Below, piece by piece: positions 17,219-30,735 of a DNA stretch of 64,000 nt. A model generated the notes under the pieces. The model had not been told where the DNA came from and ran no database searches. It was given only the letters and a program-made list of their open reading frames with translations. The stretch is from Bryobacterales bacterium (GTDB lineage Bacteria; Acidobacteriota; Terriglobia; Bryobacterales; UBA6623), in contig JAPPMG010000036.1 in the NCBI GenBank assembly GCA_028819215.1, forward strand, positions 42,717 through 106,716, read 5' to 3'. Numbering within the stretch: position 1 is the stretch's first letter; every line of letters starts with the position of its first letter. The position numbers were made by a program, and so were the translations under genes.

Positions 17219-19774
17219 TCACCCCCGATTGCGCTCGGCCATCCGGCGAAAGCTTGCCTCGACTCGTTCAGCAAGCCGAACGTAAGGCTCGCCTTTGACG
17301 GGACCGAGAGGGGCTCCGATTTCGACACGGACGGACCCTCTGCGCGGCCACGAATCGTGCACTGACATCACATCGAACAGCCCATGCAAATGCACCGGCA
17401 CGACGGGCACTTCAAGCCGTTGAGACATGAGCCCGATTCCCGGCTGAAATCGTTGAAGGGAACCGTCCGGGGTCAGTATTCCCTCCGGGTAGACCAGCGG
17501 GCAGAACCCCGCTTCGACCAGCTCGCCGGTGTATCGGAGCGAATCGCGGACTTGGCCCAGGTCTTGCGAAAGAGGATAGGCGTTGAACAGTCCGCAGCAG
17601 AGGTAGTACAGCGCCCGCATTCCAACCGTCCGGCGCACGCTAGGCCAGCCGCCGGAAGGGAAGAAGTGCTGCTGACGCACAGCTGGAGCGAGCTTGCCGC
17701 GCCACTCGGCCGGAAGCGCGGCCGTTAGCGCGATGGTGTCGAGGTGGCTGGAGTGGTTGGCGGCGAAAATGACTGGTGGTGCGACGCCGTCCAGATTCGG
17801 CAGTCCCGTGACATCCAGCGCGATGTAGTGATGGAATAGCGGCAGGAACAGCCCCTGGCGCAGCGCGCGGCGCGACATCGAAACCGTCCGCCCTCGAGCC
17901 CAGCGCGGCGGAGGGATGCGATGTACCGTGGCCGCGGGCCGTGTCGCGCTCGAACCGGCCCGTCCGTCTATGTGGCTCGTGGCGGGGCTGGCGGCATGCC
18001 CGGCGACCCATTCGCGGACTTGGCCGACAGTCGATAGAGTCGAGAAGGCCGTCTCGCTCAGCTCGAGCCCATGTTGGTCTTCAAGCGCGGCCAGCATGTC
18101 AATCCGCTCGAGCGAGGACAGCCCCAGATCTTCTGCCAAACGCTGGTCGTCCGCCAGGCGGTCGGGGCTGCGTCCGGTAAGCGCCAGCAGGATTCCTTCC
18201 AAGCCGGATCCGCCGTTCGGACCTGCGGTCGGGACCGTAGACGACAGGCGCTCGGCTACTTTCCGTCTCTGTGTCTTGAAGGTTGACGCCGTGTGGGGAA
18301 ACTCCTCGTCCGGCCATTCGGAGGCGCTCTGGATCCTCTGGTGCGGCTCGAGTCGGCGGTTTGCATTCTCGATGATTGCGAGCGGGTCCCCGCCGGGAAC
18401 CTGGAAGATGATCGCGGCGTGAATTCTTTGCGCGCTCGCAGGCCCGACTGGCACCACCACCGCATCCCGCACTCCGCCCTCGAGCTTGAGAGCTCTCTCG
18501 ATGTCTTCGGGATGAATGTTCATTCCGTCTGCGGTGACGATGAGATCCTTCTTCCGCCCTCTGTAGACCAGCCTGCCTTGGGCATCGCTCTCGCCGATGT
18601 CACCGGTGTGAAACCAGCCGTCCTTGTCAACGGTGCGTGTGCGGCGGGCACCTCCTTCGAGGTACTCGCCTACGACGCTACTCCCCCTGACCAGGATTTC
18701 CCCGTCGTCCGCGATACGGACTTCTTGGCTGCCGACCACCTCGCCGAGAGTGCCGCGTCGCGCACGGAAGGGGTGGTTCACTGACACGACCGGGCTCGTT
18801 TCGGTGAGACCGTAGCCTTGGATCACGAGCAGGCCGACTCTGGACCAGAAGGTCTCAGTCTCTGGATCCAGCATTGCTCCACCGACGACGAATGCCCAGA
18901 ATTTCAGCCCGAAGGCTCGATGGATGTCCCGGTGACGCCACCACTTGCGGAGCGGCCCGCCCGGCTTCGCCGGGATGGCCTTGGATCGGGGATGGCGCCG
19001 CTCGGCGTCCACCCGCAGGCTCTCGAGAATGCGGGGCACGCAGGCCAGAACCGAAACCCCCTCCTTGCGAACCGCTTGGCGGACCAGTCCCGGGTGCAGC
19101 CCAACCATGAACACCGCCGATCCCTCAAGCAGAAGCGGGATGAAGAGGCCCATGGACTGCCCGAACATATGGCTCAGCGGAAGAAGGTCGAGGATTCGAA
19201 TCGGCTGGAACGGCGCGGCCCACTTCTTGTACCGGTCGATCTCCTCTCGAATCGGCTCCAAGTTGGCGCAGATGTTGCGATGGAGGTGGATCACGCCCTT
19301 GGGCTCGGCAGTGGTTCCGGAGGTGTACATGATCTGGACCACATCACTTCCACTCACAGGCGTCGGGCTGAAGCGCGGTCCGATCGTGAGCCCATTGAGC
19401 GATTCGATCGCGAAGCACTCCGCGCCCGAGACCGGCTTGGCCGCGCCGCCATGCACTAGCAGCCTGGCGCCGGTTTGGTCAACGATGCGGCTGACGAAGT
19501 CCGCGGAGGATTGATGGTCGAGAGGCACGACTTGGACCCCTCGCGCCAAGCATGCCCAGAAGATCGCGACCCACTCGGGCCGGTTCTCGGACCACAGCAC
19601 TAAGCGGTCTCCGGACGCTACTCCGCTGCGGTCCAGAAAGGCGACGAAGCGCCGGATCCCAGCGTCTAGGTCGGCATAAGACCAGCGCCAAGTGCGATAT
19701 CCGTTCCAGAAGCGCAACGCCTCTCTAGATCCAAGGCGTTCGATACGGGGAAGGAGGTCGAGCAGCGTCTCCAT
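17219..19774 (-). CDS. Acyl-CoA synthetase / acyl carrier protein / acyltransferase fusion
   Basis: 851 residues with three domains. Residues 1-520: AMP-binding ligase with MYTSGTTAEPKGV (near 150), GYGLTETSP (near 315) and WFHTGDIGE (near 390). Residues about 535-615: acyl carrier protein, with the phosphopantetheine Ser in EDLGLSSLERIDMLAALE. Residues about 640-851: PlsC-type acyltransferase with the HX4D box in AANHSSHLDTIAL and the VYPEGI motif near 790. By family, a fatty acid would be activated, loaded on the ACP and transferred to a lipid acceptor, as in acyl-ACP synthetase/2-acyl-GPE acyltransferase fusions such as Aas, but here with an embedded ACP. It may act in phospholipid or glycolipid acylation. 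Confidence 0.88.
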   Translation of the reverse strand: METLLDLLPRIERLGSREALRFWNGYRTWRWSYADLDAGIRRFVAFLDRSGVASGDRLVLWSENRPEWVAIFWACLARGVQVVPLDHQSSADFVSRIVDQTGARLLVHGGAAKPVSGAECFAIESLNGLTIGPRFSPTPVSGSDVVQIMYTSGTTAEPKGVIHLHRNICANLEPIREEIDRYKKWAAPFQPIRILDLLPLSHMFGQSMGLFIPLLLEGSAVFMVGLHPGLVRQAVRKEGVSVLACVPRILESLRVDAERRHPRSKAIPAKPGGPLRKWWRHRDIHRAFGLKFWAFVVGGAMLDPETETFWSRVGLLVIQGYGLTETSPVVSVNHPFRARRGTLGEVVGSQEVRIADDGEILVRGSSVVGEYLEGGARRTRTVDKDGWFHTGDIGESDAQGRLVYRGRKKDLIVTADGMNIHPEDIERALKLEGGVRDAVVVPVGPASAQRIHAAIIFQVPGGDPLAIIENANRRLEPHQRIQSASEWPDEEFPHTASTFKTQRRKVAERLSSTVPTAGPNGGSGLEGILLALTGRSPDRLADDQRLAEDLGLSSLERIDMLAALEDQHGLELSETAFSTLSTVGQVREWVAGHAASPATSHIDGRAGSSATRPAATVHRIPPPRWARGRTVSMSRRALRQGLFLPLFHHYIALDVTGLPNLDGVAPPVIFAANHSSHLDTIALTAALPAEWRGKLAPAVRQQHFFPSGGWPSVRRTVGMRALYYLCCGLFNAYPLSQDLGQVRDSLRYTGELVEAGFCPLVYPEGILTPDGSLQRFQPGIGLMSQRLEVPVVPVHLHGLFDVMSVHDSWPRRGSVRVEIGAPLGPVKGEPYVRLAERVEASFRRMAERNRG

Positions 19775-20005
19775 GCAAAGGCTTCAGCGCACTGCCAGGC
19801 CCGCATATCCCGGAGCGCCGCTCGGAAAGACAGCCGGGCCGCAGGCTCATCCTAACCCAATACCGATGTCCGATTGACTGTAGCGTCGTGGCGTTCGCGG
19901 AGAGGGGCTCATCGCTTGGTCTCGTCTCCGGTCGCATCTTCTGGAGTGCAGCCAGCCACGGCGAGATGGCGTCGCCGAGCCTTCGAACTCGGATATGCTC
20001 GGGGA

Positions 20006-20506
20006 ATGACTCCAGAAGCGCTGTCAGACCTGCTGAACTTTCACTATTGGGCTCGTGACAGGCTGCTCGATGCAGTCGAGCAGCTGACCCAAGATCAGTT
20101 CCATCAGGATCTGGGGAACAGCTTCGGCTCCGTCCGCGACACCCTTGCGCACGTTGTGGCGGCAGAATCGGTGTGGTGCTCCCGTTGGGAGGGCGATCCG
20201 CCGAGTGCACATCTCGCGCCGGCGGACTTCCAGTCAGTGGAGGACTTGCGCGCCCGCTGGGCCCGCGAGGAGGCTCGGGTCCGGGACTTCGTGAACCGAC
20301 TTGGACCCGAGGGCATTGATCGCAAGATTCAATACACGCACTTCAGCGGCGCGCCGATTGAATCGGTCTTCTGGCACATGCTGCAGCATGTCGTCAACCA
20401 TGCAACGTATCACCGCGGACAGGTCACTTCGATGCTGCGGCAGCACGGCGCCGAGCCGCCAAAGAATCAGGACTTGATCACGTTCTATCTCGAATCCGAC
20501 GCTTGA
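20006..20506 (+). CDS. DinB-family putative metal-dependent protein
   Basis: 166 residues from ATG 20006; the upstream open extension looks non-coding. The four-helix DinB fold is indicated by LLNFHYWARDRLLDAV at the start, the first metal His in VRDTLAHVVAAE and the HxxxHxxxH segment MLQHVVNHATYHRGQ, where two of these His complete the usual triad. Members include thiol S-transferases using bacillithiol or mycothiol, and many of unknown function. It is a single gene, divergent from the acyl-activating enzyme. Confidence 0.85.
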   Translation: MTPEALSDLLNFHYWARDRLLDAVEQLTQDQFHQDLGNSFGSVRDTLAHVVAAESVWCSRWEGDPPSAHLAPADFQSVEDLRARWAREEARVRDFVNRLGPEGIDRKIQYTHFSGAPIESVFWHMLQHVVNHATYHRGQVTSMLRQHGAEPPKNQDLITFYLESDA

Positions 20507-20682
20507 AGCGCGTCCTTGGAAGGCGTTGGCCGTGGGTAGACCATTCGCGAGTCTCCGGCGGGCTGGAGCCGCTCCGATACAGCAATAGCGCAGCGTAGCG
20601 TGACCACCGTGGTTCGCAGGCTCGATCCCCCGCCAACGAGCGGCTTCGCTTGATGATCGGGGCCATGCCCTATGCTGAGTTC

Positions 20683-21453
20683 ATGAGGCGATTTGCCATC
20701 GTCGGCGTCTTCGTGGCACTCAATTGGACAGGTGCGGGGAACCACTTGTCCGCACAACAAGCACCGCAAACGCAAGAAGTTGAGCCCGCTGTCGCGACAG
20801 TCACCGTCACGAACCTGGCCAAGGGACAGATCCTCACGCCTGCGGTCTTCATAACCCACAGCGATGAGACACCGCCGTTGTTCGTTCCCGGAGAGGCCGC
20901 GAGCAGCGAACTCTCCGCGCTTGCCGAGCAGGGCAGCACGAGCGGCCTGGTCAATAAGTTCAATGCGGAGCCCGGGGTGCTCGCCGTGACCGTGCTGAGC
21001 GCGTTTGTCCGTCCGACGAGGACTGCCACTGTGAATGTCGAGTTCGACTCTGACCATCGGCTGATATCGTCCGCTTCGATGATCGAGATGACGAACGACG
21101 GCTTCGTCTCTCTGCTTGGCGTCGAAGTGCCGTGCGTCGGCACGAGCACTTATTTTCTAGACGGCTGGGACGCCGGCTCGGAAGCAAACACGGAGCTTTG
21201 CTCCCAAATTCCTGCGCCTTGCCCTAGACCGCCGCGGCCGGGATCCTGTTCTGTCGCGGTCGAAGGCGCCGTGCATATCCATAGCGGGATTCACGGGTGC
21301 GGAGGCTTTCCGCCCGAGGTTTACCACTGGCTGAACCCGGTTGCCAAGATCACGATTCAGGTGTCACCGGATCTGTCTCCTGAAGGCTCACTGGAGGCGG
21401 CCTGCCCGGATGCGTACCCGGCGAGTTCCGGCACCAGCGGCGACGGAAGCTAA
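20683..21453 (+). CDS. Spondin-domain secreted protein
   Basis: 256 residues from ATG 20683 with a signal peptide (MRRFAIVGVFVALNWTGAG). The body matches the bacterial spondin_N pattern: TVTVTNLAKGQILTPAVFITH, SELSALAEQGSTSGL and a long beta-rich segment. The C-terminal half has a Cys-rich region (CSQIPAPCPRPPRPGSCS, then HIHSGIHGCGGFPP). The function of bacterial spondin proteins is not established; they are usually extracellular. No operon partner is apparent. Confidence 0.7.
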   Translation: MRRFAIVGVFVALNWTGAGNHLSAQQAPQTQEVEPAVATVTVTNLAKGQILTPAVFITHSDETPPLFVPGEAASSELSALAEQGSTSGLVNKFNAEPGVLAVTVLSAFVRPTRTATVNVEFDSDHRLISSASMIEMTNDGFVSLLGVEVPCVGTSTYFLDGWDAGSEANTELCSQIPAPCPRPPRPGSCSVAVEGAVHIHSGIHGCGGFPPEVYHWLNPVAKITIQVSPDLSPEGSLEAACPDAYPASSGTSGDGS

Positions 21454-21511
21454 CGGGGCCTGCTCGGCGGACTGCCGAGAACCGGGCTCCGATTGATCGA
21501 GTCACCCCAGA

Positions 21512-23062
21512 CTACGGGTATGTGTACGTGGACTGCAGCCCCAGAGGGATACCCAGCGCCCAGTACAGCCCCAATGCCAAGGACCACGTGATCAGCAGGG
21601 TGATCGAATAGGGCAGCATCAGGGAAGTGACCGTGCCGATTCCCGTGTTCTTCACCCAGCGCTGGCAGAACGCCACCACGAGCGGAAAATACGGCATCAG
21701 GGGCGTGACGATATTCGTAGTGGAATCGCCCACCCGGTAGGCGGCTTGGGTGAGTTCCGGGGAGAGCCCCACCTGCATCAGGACCGGGACGAACACCGGT
21801 GCCAGCAGGGCCCACTTGCCAGACGCTGATCCGACGAGCAGGTTCACGAACGCGCTCAGCACGATAATGCCGCCGATCGTCAGCATGCCGGGCAGGCCCA
21901 ACGCCTTGAGGAATTCGGCGCCTTCCACTGCAAGCAGCGCGCCTAGGTTGGACTTGGCGAATGCCGCGGTGAACTGTGCGCAGAAGAAGATCATCGTGAG
22001 GTAATAGCCCATCGTCGACATGGACTTGCTCATGCCAGTGATGATGTCGCGATGGCTCTTGACAGTGCCCGCCACGTATCCGTAGATGGTGCCGGGAATC
22101 AGGAACAGCAGGAAGATCAACGGGATCATCGACTGCATCAACGGAGCTGCGAACGAGCTGAGCTGTCCGTTCGGGGCGCGCAGCGGCGAATCGGCCGGCA
22201 GCACGGCCAAGAACAGCGCCAACACTCCCAGCGCCATAGCCGCGAGACCGGCCCAGACCCCGGTTCGCTCCTTGCGGGTAAGCGCTTGCTCCTCGACGCT
22301 GTCGGAACCCTCTCCATCCAGGGGGGTCCCCTTGAGCCGCGGTTCGATCACGCGGTCAGTCAAGATCCACCCGACGACGATTACGAGGGCGCTCGACACG
22401 CTCGTGAACAGCCAATTGCACAAGGGGTTAACTTCTCGGCCTGAATCCAAGATTTGCGCGGCCGACTGAGTGAAGCCTTGCAGTAGCGGATCAATAGCCG
22501 ACGGAATGAAGTTCGCGCCGAAGCCGCCCGAGACCCCAGCGAATGCGCAAGCGATACCTGCGAGCGGATGGCGTCCGGCAGCGTGAAAGATAACGCCTCC
22601 CAATGGAATGACCAGTACGTAGCCGACATCCGCTGCGGTGTGGCTGATGATGGCAACCAGGAGCAGCATGGGGGACAGCAGGCTCCGCGGGGTCATCGCG
22701 ACAAGGCCCTTCAGGCTTGCGCGGATGAATCCGGTGTGCTCGGCAACCCCGACGCCCAGCAGCGCCACCAAGACCACGCCTAGGGGGGCGAAGCCGGTGA
22801 AGACGGTCACCATGCTCGCTAGGAACTCGGCAAGGCTCGACCCGGAGAGCTGGTTCTGGACGACCAGTGTCCGCGCCCCGTCCTTGGCCGGAACGGTAAA
22901 TTCGTGGCCAGCCAGTAGCAACGATGCGATCCAGACCGCGACGAGGGCCACTACGAAGAGCGCGGCCGGGTCCGGCAAGCGGTTGCCCACCCGTTCGACC
23001 CAATAGAGGGCACGCTCGACCCCTGTTCGGCGTGCCTGAGGAGAATCTTCTGAAGCTGTCAT
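21512..23062 (-). CDS. abgT: AbgT-family transporter
   Basis: 516 residues with about a dozen hydrophobic segments, for example VALVAVWIASLLLAG, GVVLVALLGVGVAEHTGF and GMLTIGGIIVLSAFVNLL. Conserved AbgT features include the SHTAADVGYVLVIPLG loop near 145 and the C-terminal SASGKWALLAPVFVP and GDSTTNIVTPLMPYFP loops that line the substrate path. Family members move p-aminobenzoyl-glutamate (a folate breakdown product) or export sulfonamides. No AbgA/AbgB hydrolase is next to it, so the substrate is uncertain. Confidence 0.92.
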   Translation of the reverse strand: MTASEDSPQARRTGVERALYWVERVGNRLPDPAALFVVALVAVWIASLLLAGHEFTVPAKDGARTLVVQNQLSGSSLAEFLASMVTVFTGFAPLGVVLVALLGVGVAEHTGFIRASLKGLVAMTPRSLLSPMLLLVAIISHTAADVGYVLVIPLGGVIFHAAGRHPLAGIACAFAGVSGGFGANFIPSAIDPLLQGFTQSAAQILDSGREVNPLCNWLFTSVSSALVIVVGWILTDRVIEPRLKGTPLDGEGSDSVEEQALTRKERTGVWAGLAAMALGVLALFLAVLPADSPLRAPNGQLSSFAAPLMQSMIPLIFLLFLIPGTIYGYVAGTVKSHRDIITGMSKSMSTMGYYLTMIFFCAQFTAAFAKSNLGALLAVEGAEFLKALGLPGMLTIGGIIVLSAFVNLLVGSASGKWALLAPVFVPVLMQVGLSPELTQAAYRVGDSTTNIVTPLMPYFPLVVAFCQRWVKNTGIGTVTSLMLPYSITLLITWSLALGLYWALGIPLGLQSTYTYP

Positions 23063-23072
23063 ATCGAGATCA

Positions 23073-23464
23073 GAGCATCAGTATATTTGCAGCGAGCAAG
23101 GCGAGCCAATCTCCGTTCTTCAACGTCCCGGGCTTGCCGCTGTCAATCGCAGCCCGTCGGTCCATGGTGGCGATGCCAGGCTGCTCGTGCGCCCGAAGCG
23201 GGGTGAGCAGGTCGTCGGCCGCCGCAGATGCTCCTTGGCCGCGTTTCCGCCCCTCGCGTGCGGGCGCCGGTTGCGCGGCTCTGCCCAGACGTTCCGGTGG
23301 CTTGGCGCGGCACGTAGCCCACGCGGCATCCAAGCGCCGAACGCTGCGACTACCGAAGTGGGCGTGGAGGCGGTGTGCCAGCCCTGAAGCTGGTTGCGGC
23401 CGATCTCGCTCTGGCGGGGACCAGTGCAGGCTGGCCTACGCGCGGGACAAGCTTTGCGAGCGAT
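23073..23464. other. Gap upstream of the AbgT gene
   Basis: About 390 bp. A minus-strand frame of 87 codons (23070-23333) ends 7 nt before the transporter start (C-terminus KPGTLKNGDWLALLAANILML) and could be the eroded tail of a gene once in operon with it. I cannot assign it to a family. Confidence 0.35.
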
Positions 23465-23965
23465 CTAGTTACGGATCTGAATCGCCAGGCAGGCGTCCTT
23501 GACCGCGTTGCCGAGAGAGCGGGTGGAACTGCTGGCAACCATGTCGCCGTCCCGGTTGAACAGCGCCATCTTGTTGTCCTTCGCGATGATGTCCCTGCCG
23601 CCAACCCGTTCGAGAAGAAGAATGTAGTCCGCCTTCTCCCGATTGATCGTCACGATAACTCCCGCGCATTCGCGCTTCCTGCTGATCGTCTTCATGATCT
23701 CGGCGGTCTGCGGCTTGGCGCCGCCCTGCATGTGGCCGCCTCCATCGCCTTCGACAACCGTCTCGGTTCCCGACACCGACCAGCTGGTGCTCTCCGTCAC
23801 GAACACGCGGACCTGAGCGCTCGCCCCCTCAGTCCCGGGAGACAGAGCTGGCAACGCCACCACAACGAGTGCTAGTACCAGCGCGCGAAACGCTATGCGG
23901 GATTTCCGCTGAAGGCCGCAATCGAGCCGACCCCGTACGTTGCTGAAGAGTTCTGCACGTCTCAC
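23465..23965 (-). CDS. Conserved secreted protein of unknown function
   Basis: 166 residues. A hydrophobic signal segment (FRALVLALVVVALPALSPG) is followed by VRVFVTESTSWSVSG, a Gly-rich stretch, PQTAEIMKTISRKRECAGVI, INREKADYILLLE and the conserved tail SSTRSLGNAVKDACLAIQ. I recall similar short exported proteins in Acidobacteriota, with the motifs VFVTES.SW, ARPQTAEI and RSLGNAVKDAC. Their function is unknown. The protein is likely periplasmic. Confidence 0.65.
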   Translation of the reverse strand: MRRAELFSNVRGRLDCGLQRKSRIAFRALVLALVVVALPALSPGTEGASAQVRVFVTESTSWSVSGTETVVEGDGGGHMQGGAKPQTAEIMKTISRKRECAGVIVTINREKADYILLLERVGGRDIIAKDNKMALFNRDGDMVASSSTRSLGNAVKDACLAIQIRN

Positions 23966-24074
23966 TATCGGCTTGAGACGAACATAGGCGCTGTATGGTT
24001 CCGTGGCGGCGCTCCACGATCACGGAGACGCTTGTTTCAGATCGCGGCGCGAACGTTCGCACCGCGCGTCAAAC

Positions 24075-25430
24075 CTATTCCGCCAGCGCGTCGATAGGTT
24101 TCCCGCCCGTCCGCTTCCACCACGTGAGTACGGCTTCGCGCATTTCGGCGAGCCGTTGGGCGTGCTCGGGCTGCGAAGCTAGGTTGGTTCGTTCCTTGGG
24201 ATCGGCTCGGAGGTCGTACAGGTCTTCGGCGCCCTTTCTGCGCGCGGGATAGTCAGTCTCGATCCATTGGATGCGGAAGTACTCTCGGTTGCGCGACTCA
24301 ACGACGTCCTGCAAGAAGAACATGTACTTCCACCGCTCGTCGCGGACGTAGAGCGCGAAAATATCGCGCTCTGGCCGCTCGTCGTTCTCCGTCACAAACG
24401 CCGGGTAGATCGCGCCGAACAGGCGCTCGCGATTCTCCGTCGTCTTGCCGTCGATGATCGGTCGCAGGTTGTTCCCTGCGGCAGAAGCCGGCGTCTTCGC
24501 GCCGGCATAGTCCAGAATCGTCGGGTAGATGTCCAGGGTGCTGGTCAGGCAGTCGAAACGCTGCCCGCCCTTGATCTTGGCCGGCCAGCTGAAGAACACC
24601 GGCGTACGAATGCCCTTCTCGAATGGCGAGCCTTTCGAGATCAAGCCGTTGGACCAGCCGTTGTCGATGACGAACACGAACAGGGTGTTCTCGTAGATTC
24701 CCTTCTCGCGCAGCTTGGCCACGAGCTCTCCGACGCCGTCGTCCAGCCATGCCTCCATCGCCAGGCTCAGGTGCTCTTTCTCCAGAAACGCCTCCCGGCG
24801 ATCCTCGCCGATCCACGGTCGCACGGGGAGCTTGCTCCTGTCGAACAATGCGAGGTACTCCTGCGGCGGATCGTGTGGAAGATGCGGGATCTTGGGAGCC
24901 CACCAGACGAATAGCGGCTGTTGCCCGCCAAGCTCGTCGATAAACGCGAACAGTTCGGCCTGCCCTTCGCGCACGAACGTGTTCGCCGAGTTGCCGATTC
25001 CGTGTGTGAATCCCATTGCCCTCGGATCGCCTTCCCAGTACTTGCCTTCGACGTACGTCGCGTAGCCGACTTCCTTTAGGAGGTTGGGCAACGAGTTCGC
25101 TGGGTCGAGGTTCTTCGTTCCGAAGTTGTGGTAGACGCCTGTTTGGTGGGGCCAACGGCCGCTGAGAAAGCTGGCCAGCGTCGGATGGCAACGCGACATC
25201 GGCAGATGCGCGCGGGTGAACAGCGTCCCGGATCGAGCCAGCAGGTCGAGATTCGGCGTATGGACGAAGTCGTTGCCCATGAAGCCCAAGTGCTCGTTGT
25301 CGTGGTCATCGGAAATGATGAACACGATGTTTGGTTGCTCGCCGGCGACAGCAGGCGCTAGCAGCAGCGCCAAGGCGATTGCAGCCAGCAAGACGCTTAC
25401 GTCGGGGGCTCTCTGAAGAAGACCGTGCAT
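24075..25430 (-). CDS. Sulfatase with atypical activation motif (CxPxL)
   Basis: 451 residues from ATG 25428-25430, which has GAGG 7 nt upstream; an earlier ATG at 25457 is less well placed. A signal peptide (LAAIALALLLAPAVAG) is followed by NIVFIISDDHDNEH (metal-binding DD) and VFVIDNGWSNG near 290. The activation segment reads MSRCHPTLASFLSGR near 90: the Cys, Pro and the downstream SGR are normal, but the Arg of CxPxR is Leu. That Arg is part of the signature read by formylglycine-generating enzyme, so maturation may be impaired or depend on another enzyme. The rest of the protein is full length. Confidence 0.88.
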   Translation of the reverse strand: MHGLLQRAPDVSVLLAAIALALLLAPAVAGEQPNIVFIISDDHDNEHLGFMGNDFVHTPNLDLLARSGTLFTRAHLPMSRCHPTLASFLSGRWPHQTGVYHNFGTKNLDPANSLPNLLKEVGYATYVEGKYWEGDPRAMGFTHGIGNSANTFVREGQAELFAFIDELGGQQPLFVWWAPKIPHLPHDPPQEYLALFDRSKLPVRPWIGEDRREAFLEKEHLSLAMEAWLDDGVGELVAKLREKGIYENTLFVFVIDNGWSNGLISKGSPFEKGIRTPVFFSWPAKIKGGQRFDCLTSTLDIYPTILDYAGAKTPASAAGNNLRPIIDGKTTENRERLFGAIYPAFVTENDERPERDIFALYVRDERWKYMFFLQDVVESRNREYFRIQWIETDYPARRKGAEDLYDLRADPKERTNLASQPEHAQRLAEMREAVLTWWKRTGGKPIDALAE

Positions 25431-25741
25431 GCATTCGCCTCGGGCGGGGGAGAACACATTGTAAATGCAGTTCGCCGGAACTGCCGCTCTCCCGGGCGAG
25501 TCCCTTCTGGTTGCGCGAGATCACACGCGAACAGCGCTCGACGCCGCTGCCTCACTGCGAGGGCATTGGAGAACGAAGGTCTCGGTTCGCGGGGCCGATT
25601 CTTGCCAGACACGCTGCGCGCAAGGCGGTCGCGCAACCGCGCGGCCGCCCGGAAGTTGGAACACCGGTGCCGGCAGAGCCCGGGCTGCTGATGCGCCCCA
25701 CCCGGCAGGAGCCAGCGAGGATTGAGCCCGGCGTCAGCTGA
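25431..25741. other. Gap between sulfatase and PFOR genes
   Basis: About 310 bp on the 3' side of the PFOR gene and upstream of the sulfatase. I see no gene; it probably carries the sulfatase promoter. Confidence 0.45.
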
Positions 25742-30475
<4,734 letters not shown>

Positions 30476-30735
30476 GACCAGTTCTCCAAAGACACTCAGG
30501 ACCCGCGGCTACGGGACGCGGCCGCAAGATCCCAGTTACCGGGGCAAAGGCCCGTCGTCCGGGCAAGCCCTCACCCACAACTATGATAACCGCACCCGAT
30601 CCGAGCGGCAATCCCTGCCCCGGGGCACGCCATGAAGCACTGCGCGCCGTCGGCCATCTGAGCGATCACGCGTTTGATGGTCGCGCCCTTCGGGGAGGCC
30701 CGCGCTGGCCCGCATCTGGGGGCAGTTCCAGAGCA

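Noticed and set aside
23070..23333. 87-codon minus-strand frame just upstream of the AbgT gene
   Set aside because: Its C-terminus looks plausible and the spacing is operon-like, but I recognise no family and the N-terminal part looks random; not called as a gene.
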